From G963678095 sp963678095 (lineage in GTDB: Bacteria > Bacillota > Negativicutes > Selenomonadales > Selenomonadaceae): 64,000 nucleotides of DNA. Shown piece by piece: positions 28,820 to 37,798 of this stretch. The first letter of the stretch is position 1. Each line of letters begins with the position of its first letter. The position numbers were made by a program, and so were the translations under genes. The stretch lies in contig OY782746.1 in assembly GCA_963678095.2 (NCBI GenBank), positions 806,001-870,000 on the forward strand, written 5' to 3'. The notes below the pieces were generated by a model. The model did not search any database and was not told the DNA's origin. It saw only the letters and a list, made by a program, of their open reading frames with translations.

Positions 28820-29756
28820 ATTTATGTGCTTTTTCGTTTTGCGCAAAAATCAGGGAATCAAGCAAATCTATCAGCTGGTTGATTTCCGGCTTTGAGATCT
28901 GTCCGCTGGCACCAAGGGCTTCACCCTTACGGCGCATTTCATCATTAATTAGTGATGAGAACAAGACTACCGGCGTCTCATTCAGGGTATCATTTTCCCG
29001 AATCAGCTTCAATAAACGATGTCCGTCCATCTGCGGCATTTCAATATCCGTGATTACAATTCCGACCTGTTTTTGAATCGGACCTGGCTGTTTAACTAGG
29101 ATTGACAAATAATCCCATGCTGCCTGTCCATTATTGAAGTCCTTAACAAACCGATAACCTGATTCATGCAAGGTGGACACGAGCAAATCCCGCAGCATCG
29201 GTGAATCTTCCGCCACAACAATGTGTACATTTTCCCGCTCCCCTTTGGTGGTGTCTTCGGCAGCTTCCACTGTTGTCAGTTTTTCGTTGATTTCCGGATT
29301 GATCTGAGCGATAATTGTTTCAAAATCAAGCAGCAATACGATCTTGCCCTCCATCTTGATGACCCCAACGACCATCGACTGATCGCCGCATTCTGGTGCC
29401 GGCTCCATCTCTTTCCAAGAAATACGATGAATCCTTGAAACATTGTCCACCAAAAAACCGACATTGTAATTGTTTATTTCTGTTACGATAATGTTTTTCG
29501 GATCTGAATCGCCCTGCACATTGAGGCAGCGAGGCAGATTAACCAGCGGCATGACCCCGCCGCGCAAAGTGAATAATCCATCGACAAACGGATGGGCATT
29601 TGGCATTTTTGTCACCGGCACCCGTGTGATAACTTCACGCACCTTGGCCACATTAATACCATAATTCACTTCCCCGATATTGAATTCCACAATCTCAAAT
29701 TCATTGGTTCCTGTTTCTAAAAGAATTCCTTTTTTTTCTGAACTATTTCCTGCCAT
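28818..29756 (-). CDS. cheV: Chemotaxis coupling/response-regulator protein CheV
   Basis: A 312-residue fusion of a CheW domain (about 15-160, with EFEIVEFNIGEVNYGINVAK) and a response-regulator receiver domain (about 175-305, with acidic pair VAEDSP and the phospho-acceptor in VITDIEMPQMDG). CheV couples chemoreceptors to CheA and helps adaptation. No other chemotaxis or flagellar genes are in the window, so the partners are elsewhere. ATG with a GGAGGAG site. The 129 bases upstream, to cvfB, hold no clear promoter or other gene. Confidence 0.95.
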   Translation of the reverse strand: MAGNSSEKKGILLETGTNEFEIVEFNIGEVNYGINVAKVREVITRVPVTKMPNAHPFVDGLFTLRGGVMPLVNLPRCLNVQGDSDPKNIIVTEINNYNVGFLVDNVSRIHRISWKEMEPAPECGDQSMVVGVIKMEGKIVLLLDFETIIAQINPEINEKLTTVEAAEDTTKGERENVHIVVAEDSPMLRDLLVSTLHESGYRFVKDFNNGQAAWDYLSILVKQPGPIQKQVGIVITDIEMPQMDGHRLLKLIRENDTLNETPVVLFSSLINDEMRRKGEALGASGQISKPEINQLIDLLDSLIFAQNEKAHK

Positions 29757-29885
29757 AGAATCTCCTCCATGTCTTACTATCTGTCATTAAAGATCATGCC
29801 CTGCTTCATTTTTGAAATCTGCATAAACTGTTTCTATGTTTCTTATTCTTTATTCAGCAGGCAACTCCTGCTTGACAAGAAAGAT

Positions 29886-30755
29886 TTATTTCAAATAAGT
29901 CCAGCCATCGCGCTCTTCAATCAGACCCTGCTTGATCAAATGCCCCAGAGCCCGCTTGAACGCCGCCTTGCTGATCTGGAATTTATCCTTGATTACTTCA
30001 GCCGACGTTGCATCACTGTAGGGCATTTTCCCATTGCGCTCTTTGAGCAGCAGCATAATTTTTTCAGAATCAGCCAAAATAGCTTTTTCCTTGACCGGAC
30101 GCAGAGATACATTGATTCGCCCATCGGGACGCAGGAAGGTCACTCTGGCCGTTACTTCTTCTCCGACCCGTGGTTTAATCGCAATTTCCTTATTGTCGAT
30201 AAAGGCGATATAACGCTCGTCCGTAAACATAAACGCACCCTGATCGGTATAGTTATAAACCGCCCCATGAACCATATCGCCGACTTTAGCCTCGACAGCC
30301 GGCTTTGATGCCCGGCGCATTTCATCTTCGACTACCATAGTCACCGCCAGGCGGCCAGACTTGTCCGTGTACATCTTAGCCCAGACAACTTCACCCACCT
30401 GCACCTTGCCACGCGTGCCGGCATACGGCATAAAAATGCCGCGCTCCGCTCCGACATCAAGAAACGCCCCATCCTTGCTGATATTAATAACTTTCAGACG
30501 GGCAATCTGCCCTTCCTTCATTTTAGGTGTCCGCATGCTGGCGGTTAGCCGCCCCTTCGGGTCCCGATACAAAAACACCTCTACCTCATCGCCTACGGCA
30601 ACCAGTGCCGTCTGCTGGGTCTTATGAAGCAAAATGTCATCGGCAGTATTTCCTGTCTGTGCATCCAGAAATACCCCCATATCACTGGCCCGGACCGCCT
30701 TTAAAACAGCCACTGTACTGGGCCCGTATTTCATTACCTTGCGTTCCTCTTCCAT
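29886..30755 (-). CDS. cvfB: S1-like RNA-binding protein CvfB
   Basis: 289 residues. Three S1-like OB domains (for example RLKVINISKDGAFLDVGAERGIFMP near residue 90 is split by the classic S1 pattern) precede a C-terminal winged helix (about 225-289, with AAFKRALGHLIKQGLIEE). CvfB proteins bind RNA and affect virulence-factor expression in staphylococci; the role in an anaerobe is unknown. ATG with an AGAGGT site. It follows rsfS by 8 bases, so the two are one transcript. Confidence 0.92.
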   Translation of the reverse strand: MEEERKVMKYGPSTVAVLKAVRASDMGVFLDAQTGNTADDILLHKTQQTALVAVGDEVEVFLYRDPKGRLTASMRTPKMKEGQIARLKVINISKDGAFLDVGAERGIFMPYAGTRGKVQVGEVVWAKMYTDKSGRLAVTMVVEDEMRRASKPAVEAKVGDMVHGAVYNYTDQGAFMFTDERYIAFIDNKEIAIKPRVGEEVTARVTFLRPDGRINVSLRPVKEKAILADSEKIMLLLKERNGKMPYSDATSAEVIKDKFQISKAAFKRALGHLIKQGLIEERDGWTYLK

Positions 30756-30763
30756 ATATACCT

Positions 30764-31114
30764 CTACTCTTTGTAAGGCGTAAGCTCAGCGGCGCCCCAC
30801 AGCTGTTCTAAATTATAAAATTCACGACTTTCTTCGATAAAGATGTGGGCAACACAGTCGCCATAATCAAGCAGAATCCAATCGCCTTCACGATAACCTT
30901 CTTTGTGCAGGAAGTTTACGCCCTGCTCTGCTAATTCATCCTCTATGTTATCAGCAATCGCTCTTGCCTGCAGTGCATTGTTAGCACTGGCAATGATAAA
31001 ATAATCGGTTTCTGCGGTAAGCTCTTTCATATCCAAAATCACAATATCTCTGGCCTTTTTTTCATTTGCCGCCTTGGCAATACATCTGGACATATCTTCT
31101 ACTGAATGAAACAC
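30764..31114 (-). CDS. rsfS: Ribosomal silencing factor RsfS
   Basis: 116 residues. Binds uL14 and blocks subunit joining when nutrients are low. Family signatures: DIVILDMKELTAETDYFIIAS, QARAIADNIEDEL, and WILLDYGDCVAHIFIEESREFY. GTG start with AAGGGGG upstream. It lies in the usual nadD-yqeK-(LCP)-rsfS order. Confidence 0.96.
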   Translation of the reverse strand: MFHSVEDMSRCIAKAANEKKARDIVILDMKELTAETDYFIIASANNALQARAIADNIEDELAEQGVNFLHKEGYREGDWILLDYGDCVAHIFIEESREFYNLEQLWGAAELTPYKE

Positions 31115-31163
31115 TTATTATATTCCCCCTTGAATTTATTTATCTTAATGTTTAACAATTTTC

Positions 31164-32162
31164 TCATTTATTTTCATTTACTGTCATCTCAGGAAACAGT
31201 TCCTGCATCTGCACCGCAATTCGAGCCTGATCCGGCACCCAGCCACTGTCGCCACCATTCTGACTGCCGGGAAGAATGCTTGCCGCCGGATGTTCCGTCT
31301 GCAGCCCCCGGATTACCGTCAACCATTGCTGGATATTATTCAGCTCAAGACTGGTCGCGACCTGCTGCTCCATTACATCAGCTGCCGCCGGCAGCTTAGT
31401 AAGCGTATCAGGACGAGTAATTTTTTCATACATCGCCTTAATAAAGCGTTGCTGACGGTGCACACGACCAAGATCCCCAAGGTCATCACTGCGAAAGCGC
31501 AAGTACTCCTGGGCCAGCTCCCCATTGAGATGCTGGTAGCCTTTGTGCAGATGAATGGCCAGTTCTGCCGCCGGGTCTTCGTAATCCATCTCATCCTCTA
31601 CATAAAGGTCAATTCCCCCCAGTGCATCGACCAGGGCCATCATCCCCTTGATGTCAACAGCAATGTATTCATGAATTGCAATATTGAGCAGCTGGCCTGT
31701 CACCTGCTGCGTCAGCGGAGCCCCCCCATAAGAAAAGGCGTTATTGATCGTCTCCTGGCTCTTGCGTCCTGGTATTGTGACCAGGGTATCACGCGGAATC
31801 GAGAGGAAGCGAACTTTGCCATTGGCTTTATCAAAACTCAGCAACACAATGGTATCGGCCCGGCGCATCGTCCCTTCCGCCTGTGAGTCGCCTTCATCAA
31901 GGCCTAGCAACAGGATATTCGTATAATTGACAAAACGTTGGTCCTGGCTCTTGCGCTTTAGCTCTGCCTGCAGCTGATGCTCATCATACATGCCTTTAAC
32001 TGCCGCGCCCCACTGATAAACATAATAGCCGCCCCAGCCAATTCCGGCCAAAAGCGCAGCGATAAGCAGCAGACAGACAAGCAGGCGCCCCGCCTTCACC
32101 CTACGCCGGCGCCGCTTTAATTTCCTTTTTTTTGCTATGTTTGCACTCGTATTATTTCGCAT
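31164..32162 (-). CDS. LytR-CpsA-Psr (LCP) family phosphotransferase
   Basis: 332 residues. A highly basic cytoplasmic N-terminus (KKRKLKRRRRRVKAG), one transmembrane helix (about 27-48), then the extracytoplasmic LCP domain (about 85-240) with RRADTIVLLSFDKANGKV, LSIPRDTLVTIPG and the Arg/Asp residues that bind the polyprenyl phosphate. LCP enzymes attach polymers to peptidoglycan or other acceptors. In a diderm the acceptor is less clear. It lies in the yqeK-rsfS cluster, as often seen in Firmicutes. Confidence 0.93.
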   Translation of the reverse strand: MRNNTSANIAKKRKLKRRRRRVKAGRLLVCLLLIAALLAGIGWGGYYVYQWGAAVKGMYDEHQLQAELKRKSQDQRFVNYTNILLLGLDEGDSQAEGTMRRADTIVLLSFDKANGKVRFLSIPRDTLVTIPGRKSQETINNAFSYGGAPLTQQVTGQLLNIAIHEYIAVDIKGMMALVDALGGIDLYVEDEMDYEDPAAELAIHLHKGYQHLNGELAQEYLRFRSDDLGDLGRVHRQQRFIKAMYEKITRPDTLTKLPAAADVMEQQVATSLELNNIQQWLTVIRGLQTEHPAASILPGSQNGGDSGWVPDQARIAVQMQELFPEMTVNENK

Positions 32163-32168
32163 AAGCGC

Positions 32169-32744
32169 CTATTCCTTTAATAAGATTTCATTGCGCGCAG
32201 CGACAGTATCCGGGTGAATGACATTATTCTTATTCAGCACAAAGGCAATGGATTGGTTGAACGCCGCCAGCATGACCTGATCAAGTGTTTTTACTGCCGA
32301 CAGCCGCCGCAACTCGTCGACCCCCGGATATCTTCGTCCCGGCTCGATCATATCCGCCAAATAAACGATTTTATCCAAATCAGTCATCGATGGTCCCCCA
32401 ACGGTATGGAAACGAATCGCCTGCTGAATCTCTTCATCCTCGAGCTGGTATTCCTTCGGCAGCATGGCTGCCCCAATCGCAGCATGCAGCAGTATCGGCG
32501 TTCTCATTTCAATTTTCGTAACCGGTAACTGCATTTCGTTAGCAACCTTAGCCAAATCAAGGGTAGCAAAGGTACGGGCACAATCATGCAACAAGCCTGC
32601 CAGATAAGCCTTCTCCACATCAGCGCCATAATGCGCCGCCAGTTCAGCGGCACAGTCGGCAACACCAACTGAATGAAGAAAACGGGTTTTTTTCAATTGT
32701 CCCGCCAATTTTTCTTTTATTTCATTGCTGTTCATCTCGACCAT
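32169..32744 (-). CDS. yqeK: HD-domain hydrolase YqeK (diadenosine tetraphosphatase family)
   Basis: 191 residues. HD metal site: HSVGVADCAAELAAHYG, LAGLLHDCAR, and later HAAIGA and HTVGGPSM. YqeK proteins symmetrically cleave Ap4A to two ADP. The start may be ATG 32744 or the ATG three codons later (32735); neither has a perfect site (AAAAAAGGAT lies just upstream). It sits 6 bases before the LCP gene and after nadD. Confidence 0.92.
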   Translation of the reverse strand: MVEMNSNEIKEKLAGQLKKTRFLHSVGVADCAAELAAHYGADVEKAYLAGLLHDCARTFATLDLAKVANEMQLPVTKIEMRTPILLHAAIGAAMLPKEYQLEDEEIQQAIRFHTVGGPSMTDLDKIVYLADMIEPGRRYPGVDELRRLSAVKTLDQVMLAAFNQSIAFVLNKNNVIHPDTVAARNEILLKE

Positions 32745-32807
32745 ATCCTTTTTTGTGTCATCGTAAGAAATTCGCTGTTCCAGCTAGAATTCCCTTTCAA
32801 CTTCATG

Positions 32808-32832
32808 CAAAAAAGCCCAAAATGGGCTTTTA
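32808..32832 (-). terminator. Terminator-like hairpin between nadD and yqeK
   Basis: AAGCCCA pairs with TGGGCTT; on the minus strand GGGCTTTTTTGC follows a small loop, giving a compact terminator 6 bases after nadD. It suggests that yqeK is expressed partly by read-through or from its own promoter. Confidence 0.85.
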
Positions 32833-32837
32833 CTTGC

Positions 32838-33452
32838 TTAAAGATAAAGGCCTTCCTTGCGGATATATTGTTCTACCTGCTCAGGGACAATATATTTAAT
32901 AGAATACCCTTTTTTTATCCGATCACGAATATCGGTTGAGGAAATTTCCAGTTCAGGCGTTGCCAGTCGATGAATGCGTTCCCGTCCCAGCTCACCGAAG
33001 TATTCACGAATGTTATCAACATTCGGCAAACAGCCCTGCCGGGTGGCAGCGATAAACTGACACAGTCCCAGCAGCTCTTCGATCCGATCCCAGGTCGGTA
33101 TTTCCTGTATAGCATCGGCACCGGTTATAAAGTAGAATTCCGTATCTTTGCCAAAGCGACGGACGAGTTCATAAATCGTATCGATTGTATACGACGGTCC
33201 CGGTCGGTTCATTTCCAAGGAAGACACTTCAAAGTGTGGATTAGAACAGGTCGCGAGCAAGGTCATGACAAAACGGTGAATCGCCGGCGTCACCTGCTGG
33301 TTTTGTTTGTGTGGTGGATTAGCCGCGGGTATAAATAAAACCCGGTCCAGATGATATTCATCCCTTACTGCTTCTGCAGTCATCAGGTGTCCCACATGAA
33401 TCGGATCAAAGGTTCCGCCTAACAATCCGACCCGATGTTGCTTCTCTGTCAT
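32838..33452 (-). CDS. nadD: Nicotinate-nucleotide adenylyltransferase NadD
   Basis: Adenylates nicotinate mononucleotide in NAD synthesis. 204 residues. Signatures: GLLGGTFDPIHVGHL (the T/HxGH nucleotidyl-transfer motif) and the C-terminal ISSTDIRDRIKKG. Of two ATGs I chose 33452 because AGGAG lies 7 bases before it and only 1 base before 33458. Co-transcribed with the small gene upstream and proBA. Confidence 0.95.
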   Translation of the reverse strand: MTEKQHRVGLLGGTFDPIHVGHLMTAEAVRDEYHLDRVLFIPAANPPHKQNQQVTPAIHRFVMTLLATCSNPHFEVSSLEMNRPGPSYTIDTIYELVRRFGKDTEFYFITGADAIQEIPTWDRIEELLGLCQFIAATRQGCLPNVDNIREYFGELGRERIHRLATPELEISSTDIRDRIKKGYSIKYIVPEQVEQYIRKEGLYL

Positions 33453-33465
33453 AAACATGCTCCTA

Positions 33466-33615
33466 TCATAGTATAAACTTCAGTACCACAAGCACGATGA
33501 CAATCGTAAGCGCGATAATCAAAAGCGCCCGCAGATCATCGAGAAAATCATGACGCCCCTTTGGTGTTTGTATATATTGAAAAATTGTTCGAAGGTAGCC
33601 CCAGATTATCCGCAT
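33466..33615 (-). CDS. 49-residue single-span membrane protein, unknown function
   Basis: A short gene filling the proA-nadD gap, missed by length cutoffs. The product starts MRIIWGYLRTIFQYIQTP, has a charged middle (KGRHDFLDDLR) and ends in one strongly hydrophobic helix of about 20 residues (ALLIIALTIVIVLVVLKF). The ATG at 33615 lies 4 bases after the proA stop; the stop TGA at 33466 is 13 bases before the nadD start. It has a weak ribosome site, so translational coupling to proA is likely. I do not recognise the family. Confidence 0.65.
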   Translation of the reverse strand: MRIIWGYLRTIFQYIQTPKGRHDFLDDLRALLIIALTIVIVLVVLKFIL

Positions 33616-33619
33616 AAGA

Positions 33620-34873
33620 TCAGCGCACCTGGCCTTCACCCGAAATCAGATACTTGGTACTGGTGAGTTCATTGAGTCCCATGGGACCTCGGGCGTGAAG
33701 TTTCTGCGTACTGATGCCGATTTCAGCCCCAAAGCCAAATTCAAAACCATCCGTAAATCTCGTGGATGCATTGACATATACGGCTGCTGCATCCACCCCA
33801 TGCTGAAATTTACGGGCATTATTATAATCCCTGGTCACAATGGTCTCTGAGTGCCGGGTATTATATGTTTCAATATGCTCCATAGCCGCTTCAAGATCAG
33901 GCACAATCTTAATCGACAGAATCAGATCACTGTATTCGGTGGACCAGTCTTCCTCTGTCGCCAAGACAGCCGTTTGCAAATAGCTGCACGTCTTGGCACA
34001 GCCGCGCAGTTCCACACCTTTGGCGAGTAAAGCTTCTCCCACCAGGGGCAGAAACTCCGCGGCAATACTTTCATGCACCAATAGAGTTTCTATGGAGTTG
34101 CAGACGGCCGGACGCGAAGTCTTGGCATTTACAGCAATATTGCAGGCCATCGCAAAATCGGCACTTTCATCGACAAATAAATGGCAGATGCCGGTCCCGG
34201 TTTCAATGACCGGGACAGAGCTGTTTTCCACAACAGTTTTGATCAGCTCCTTGCCCCCGCGGGGAATAATGACATCCAGATAACCATTTAGCCGTAGCAT
34301 ATGCTGAACTGCCTGACGATCGGTTGTCTCAATAAACTGCACGGCCCCTTCTGGTATGCCAGCAGCATATGCCGCTGTCATCAGCACCGAACTGATCGCC
34401 AGATTCGAAAAAATCGCTTCTGACCCACCGCGCAGCATTACGGCATTCCCTGATTTCAGGCACAGGCCGATCGCATCAGCGGTTACATTAGGGCGAGCCT
34501 CATAGATGATGCCGATTACACCCAGCGGCACCCGGATTTTATTAATCTCAAGTCCGTTCGGACGCCGCATCGAACCGCAGCCCTGACCAATCGGGTCCGG
34601 GAGCCCGGCAGTCTGGCGGAGGCCATCCGCCATCTGACAAAGCCGATCCTCATCGAGCATCAACCGATCCAGCATGGCCCGGCGCAGCCCTTTCTCCCGT
34701 GCAGCTTCAAGGTCCTTGGCATTTTCAGCCAAAATCATTGCCCTGCGGGCAAAAAGTGCATCCGCCATTGCCTCTATAGCTTGATTTTTAACCTGGGTCG
34801 GGAGTATGGCCAGCCGGCTTTCTGCTTTTTTAGCCGCGGCTGCCTTTTCTATAATCATTGACTTCAAATCCAT
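33620..34873 (-). CDS. proA: Gamma-glutamyl phosphate reductase ProA
   Basis: Second step of proline synthesis: NADPH-dependent reduction of glutamyl-5-phosphate. 417 residues, aldehyde-dehydrogenase fold. The catalytic Cys is in KTSRPAVCNSIETLLVHE (about 255); NVTADAIGLCLKSGNAVMLRGG and EFGFGAEIGISTQKLHARGP are further family motifs. ATG with GGGAG upstream; 18 bases after proB. Confidence 0.97.
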   Translation of the reverse strand: MDLKSMIIEKAAAAKKAESRLAILPTQVKNQAIEAMADALFARRAMILAENAKDLEAAREKGLRRAMLDRLMLDEDRLCQMADGLRQTAGLPDPIGQGCGSMRRPNGLEINKIRVPLGVIGIIYEARPNVTADAIGLCLKSGNAVMLRGGSEAIFSNLAISSVLMTAAYAAGIPEGAVQFIETTDRQAVQHMLRLNGYLDVIIPRGGKELIKTVVENSSVPVIETGTGICHLFVDESADFAMACNIAVNAKTSRPAVCNSIETLLVHESIAAEFLPLVGEALLAKGVELRGCAKTCSYLQTAVLATEEDWSTEYSDLILSIKIVPDLEAAMEHIETYNTRHSETIVTRDYNNARKFQHGVDAAAVYVNASTRFTDGFEFGFGAEIGISTQKLHARGPMGLNELTSTKYLISGEGQVR

Positions 34874-34891
34874 CTTAACAGCTCCCTTTTG

Positions 34892-36019
34892 TCAGACCAT
34901 CAAAACCATATTGTCCCGATGGATAACTTCTTTATGAATCGGCCCCGGCAGTATATCCGAAAACTCACAGGTCTGCCGTCCGATAATTTTCTTCAGGGAA
35001 TGCTCATCGTAGTTGACAATCCCACGGGCGATTTCCCGTCCCCCTGGAGCCAAAACACGAACCGTATTGCCGGCAGAAAAGCTACCGTGAATCTCAACGA
35101 TCCCCGCTGCCAGCAAGCTCGAACCTTCCTGCAGCATAGCAGCCGCACAGCCGGCATCAACAACAAGGTCACCAACAATCGCCCGGCCAAAGGCGAGCCA
35201 GCTCTTGCGGACTTTCAGGTGTGATTCCTTTGCCGGAAACAACGTGCCGATCGGCTCGCCGCAAAGAACGCTGCGCACAACTCCATCGCGAGCACCGGAA
35301 GCAATCACCATCGTGACCCCGGAATTGACGGCTATCTTTGCCGCCTGAATTTTCGTGTACATACCGCCGGTACCAAGTTTTGAGCCAGCCCCTCCAGCCA
35401 TTTTTTCGATCTCAGAGGTAATTTCTGCTATTGTTGCCAAAAGTTGTGCATCCTTATTCGTCTGCGGATTGGCTGTATAAACACCCTCAATATCTGACAA
35501 GATGACCAGGGCATCTGCGTCAACAATCGTTGCCACAGTAGCCGATAAAGTATCATTATCGCCAATTTTCAATTCATCGACGGCAATCGCATCATTTTCA
35601 TTGATAATAGGGATGATTCCCATCTTCAGCAACGTCAGCAAAGCATTGCGCGAATTCATATACTGCTTGTGGCGCACCGAATTTTCCTTTGTCAGCAGCA
35701 CCTGAGCCACCGTCTGCCCGTATTCAGCGAATAATTTTTCATAGATATGCATCAAAATCCCCTGACCGACTGCGGCTAGGGCCTGTTTTTCTGGGATACT
35801 CTTTGGTTTTTCGGCAAGGCCCATGCGGTCGATCCCGGCGCCGACGGCCCCCGAGGTGACAAGAATAATTTCCCTGCCTTCATTGGCCAAATCGGCTAGT
35901 TCCCGAACAAGTCTTTCGATGCGATAAAGGTTCAGTTTGCCCGTTGCATGTGTCAAAGTGCTCGTGCCGATTTTGACGACGATCCTGCAGGCATTCTTCA
36001 GCTCTTCACGTGTTTCCAT
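34892..36019 (-). CDS. proB: Glutamate 5-kinase ProB
   Basis: First step of proline synthesis and target of proline feedback. An amino-acid-kinase domain (RIVVKIGTSTLTH; VTSGAVGAGIDRMG; NENDAIAVDELKIGDND; GTGGMYTKIQAA) is followed by a C-terminal PUA domain (about 275-375). Two ATGs compete, 36025 and 36019; GGGAGAGG is 8 bases before the second and 2 before the first, so I use 36019. Operon proB-proA. Confidence 0.95.
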   Translation of the reverse strand: METREELKNACRIVVKIGTSTLTHATGKLNLYRIERLVRELADLANEGREIILVTSGAVGAGIDRMGLAEKPKSIPEKQALAAVGQGILMHIYEKLFAEYGQTVAQVLLTKENSVRHKQYMNSRNALLTLLKMGIIPIINENDAIAVDELKIGDNDTLSATVATIVDADALVILSDIEGVYTANPQTNKDAQLLATIAEITSEIEKMAGGAGSKLGTGGMYTKIQAAKIAVNSGVTMVIASGARDGVVRSVLCGEPIGTLFPAKESHLKVRKSWLAFGRAIVGDLVVDAGCAAAMLQEGSSLLAAGIVEIHGSFSAGNTVRVLAPGGREIARGIVNYDEHSLKKIIGRQTCEFSDILPGPIHKEVIHRDNMVLMV

Positions 36020-36053
36020 GCGCATAACCTCTCCCAATCTTTATAGCTGCTGC

Positions 36054-36359
36054 TTATTTCGGCAACTCAATTTTCGTCTTTTGAAAATTCTTTTTATATA
36101 AGAGACCATTGCGTCCAATCACCTGCACAAGATCAGTATCGGCGCGTTCAGCCAGCATGGTGATTACCGCCTCCGGATCCTCCAGGCAGTTTTGCAGAAC
36201 TCTTACCTTGATTAATTCCCTGGCCTTAACAGCCTCGCGGGCACTTTCAACGACAGCTGGCGTCAATCCATCTTTACCAATCTGAACTACCGGCTCCATC
36301 GTAACACCCAATGCGCGCAAAAAGCGCTTTTGCTTTCCCGTTAATGTATTGCGGATCAA
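36054..36359 (-). CDS. yhbY: CRM-domain RNA-binding protein YhbY
   Basis: 101 residues, a stand-alone CRM domain associated with the pre-50S ribosome. Motifs LTGKQKRFLRALGVTMEPVV QIGK (split by the loop) with the GKDGLT RNA-contact turn, and LIKVRVLQNCLEDP. TTG start at 36359 with GGGGG upstream. It follows obgE by 24 bases, a pairing that fits ribosome assembly, as both act on the large subunit. Confidence 0.92.
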   Translation of the reverse strand: MIRNTLTGKQKRFLRALGVTMEPVVQIGKDGLTPAVVESAREAVKARELIKVRVLQNCLEDPEAVITMLAERADTDLVQVIGRNGLLYKKNFQKTKIELPK

Positions 36360-36383
36360 ATATTTTTCCCCCTATAACTACTA

Positions 36384-37658
36384 TTATTGTCTGTATTCAA
36401 ATTCCATATCCCCGATATGAACCGTGTCGCCTTCTTTAATGCCCTTGTCCTTTAACATTTCTTCGATGCCCTTGATGCGCCAGATGTACTGGAAGCGCCG
36501 TACGGCCTCATCATTGCCAAAGTTCGTCATCGCCACAAGTTTTTCCAAGGATTTACTTGATACAACAAAATCACCGCTGATATCGCGCGATATCGTAACT
36601 TCATCTTCATCTTTTGCTTCATATACAGCTGTTTTTTCTTCGGCTTCCGGTTCTTCAACATATGCTTCCAGCATCTGCGCTACACATTCCATCAGCGGGC
36701 GCAATCCGTCATTGGCCGCCGCCGATATCGGGAATATCTTTACTCCCTCAGCCGCTGCCAGTTTTTCGAGTTTTTCATAGTTCTCACGGGCCTCTGGCAA
36801 ATCCATCTTGTTGGCAGCAATAACCTGTGGACGCCTTGCAATTCGTTCGCTGTAGCGCTTAAGTTCCTTGTTTATTTTATGGTAATCCTCTACCGGATCA
36901 CGCCCCTCAATACCGGAGGCATCCAGTACATGAATAATGACCTTCGTCCGTTCAACATGTCGCAAAAAATCATGTCCGAGACCGACTCCGTCTGCCGCGC
37001 CCTCAATGAGCCCCGGGATGTCGGCCATAACAAAGCTATGACCTTCATCAAGGCTGACAACCCCGAGCACCGGCGTAATCGTAGTAAAATGATAATCGGC
37101 AATTTCCGGACGTGCCGCTGAAACAGCGGCAATCAGGCTCGATTTACCAACGCTCGGATAACCAACCAATCCGACATCAGCTAAAAGCTTGAGCTCAAGA
37201 AGTAAATTACGCGCCTCGCCCGGTTCACCAAGCTCAGCAAAAGTCGGAGCCCTGTTGGCACTGCTGGAAAACTTCGCATTGCCGCGACCGCCGCGACCGC
37301 CTTTGGCAATAACGGCTTCCTGCCCGATTTCTGTCAGATCCGCCAGCACCGCACCGGTTTCCTCATCTTTGATAATCGTCCCCTGTGGCACTTTTACATA
37401 ACAAGTCGGCGCCGCATGTCCGTACTGGTTTTTAATATCGCCGTTTTCCCCATTTTTACCGACAAATTTGCGGTTAAAACGAAAATCGAGCAATGTATTC
37501 ATATTGTTGTCGACGACAAATACAATATCGGCACCCCGGCCGCCATCGCCACCACTCGGGCCGCCCTTGGGCACAAATTTTTCCCGGCGGAAAGCCGACT
37601 TTCCATGGCCACCGTTCCCGGCCTTGACCACAACTTTTGTTCTATCAATAAATTGCAT
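36384..37658 (-). CDS. obgE: GTPase ObgE/CgtA
   Basis: A large-subunit assembly and stress GTPase of 424 residues. The N-terminal glycine-rich OBG fold (1-158; FRREKFVPKGGPSGGDGG), the G domain (GYPSVGKSSLI, DIPGLIEGA, NKMDLPEA; about 159-330), and the C-terminal OCT domain (about 355-424) are all present. I chose ATG 37658 because AAAGGAG lies 6 bases upstream. A 23-bp terminator-like hairpin ends 31 bases before the start, hinting at attenuation. Confidence 0.97.
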   Translation of the reverse strand: MQFIDRTKVVVKAGNGGHGKSAFRREKFVPKGGPSGGDGGRGADIVFVVDNNMNTLLDFRFNRKFVGKNGENGDIKNQYGHAAPTCYVKVPQGTIIKDEETGAVLADLTEIGQEAVIAKGGRGGRGNAKFSSSANRAPTFAELGEPGEARNLLLELKLLADVGLVGYPSVGKSSLIAAVSAARPEIADYHFTTITPVLGVVSLDEGHSFVMADIPGLIEGAADGVGLGHDFLRHVERTKVIIHVLDASGIEGRDPVEDYHKINKELKRYSERIARRPQVIAANKMDLPEARENYEKLEKLAAAEGVKIFPISAAANDGLRPLMECVAQMLEAYVEEPEAEEKTAVYEAKDEDEVTISRDISGDFVVSSKSLEKLVAMTNFGNDEAVRRFQYIWRIKGIEEMLKDKGIKEGDTVHIGDMEFEYRQ

Positions 37659-37689
37659 AATATCTCCTTTTTCTTTCACAAAATATCTT

Positions 37690-37740
37690 GTGATGTATAA
37701 AAAGCTGGTATTGAATGAATACCAGCTTTTTATGCATCAC
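37690..37740 (-). terminator. 23-bp hairpin directly upstream of obgE
   Basis: 37690-37712 pairs with 37718-37740 with a single wobble pair around a 5-base loop. On the minus strand the core reads GCTGGTATT-loop-AATACCAGC followed by TTTTTATAC, an intrinsic terminator. It lies between the rpmA terminator and the obgE ribosome site. Confidence 0.85.
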
Positions 37741-37762
37741 AATCAACAGCTGTAAATACAAT

Positions 37763-37792
37763 AATACCTGCGTCTATAAAGGCGCAGGTATT
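37763..37792 (-). terminator. Terminator of rplU-prp-rpmA
   Basis: A perfect 10-bp stem (37763-37772 with 37783-37792) followed on the minus strand by ATTGTATTT, 7 bases after the rpmA stop. Confidence 0.8.
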
Positions 37793-37798
37793 CGTTCA

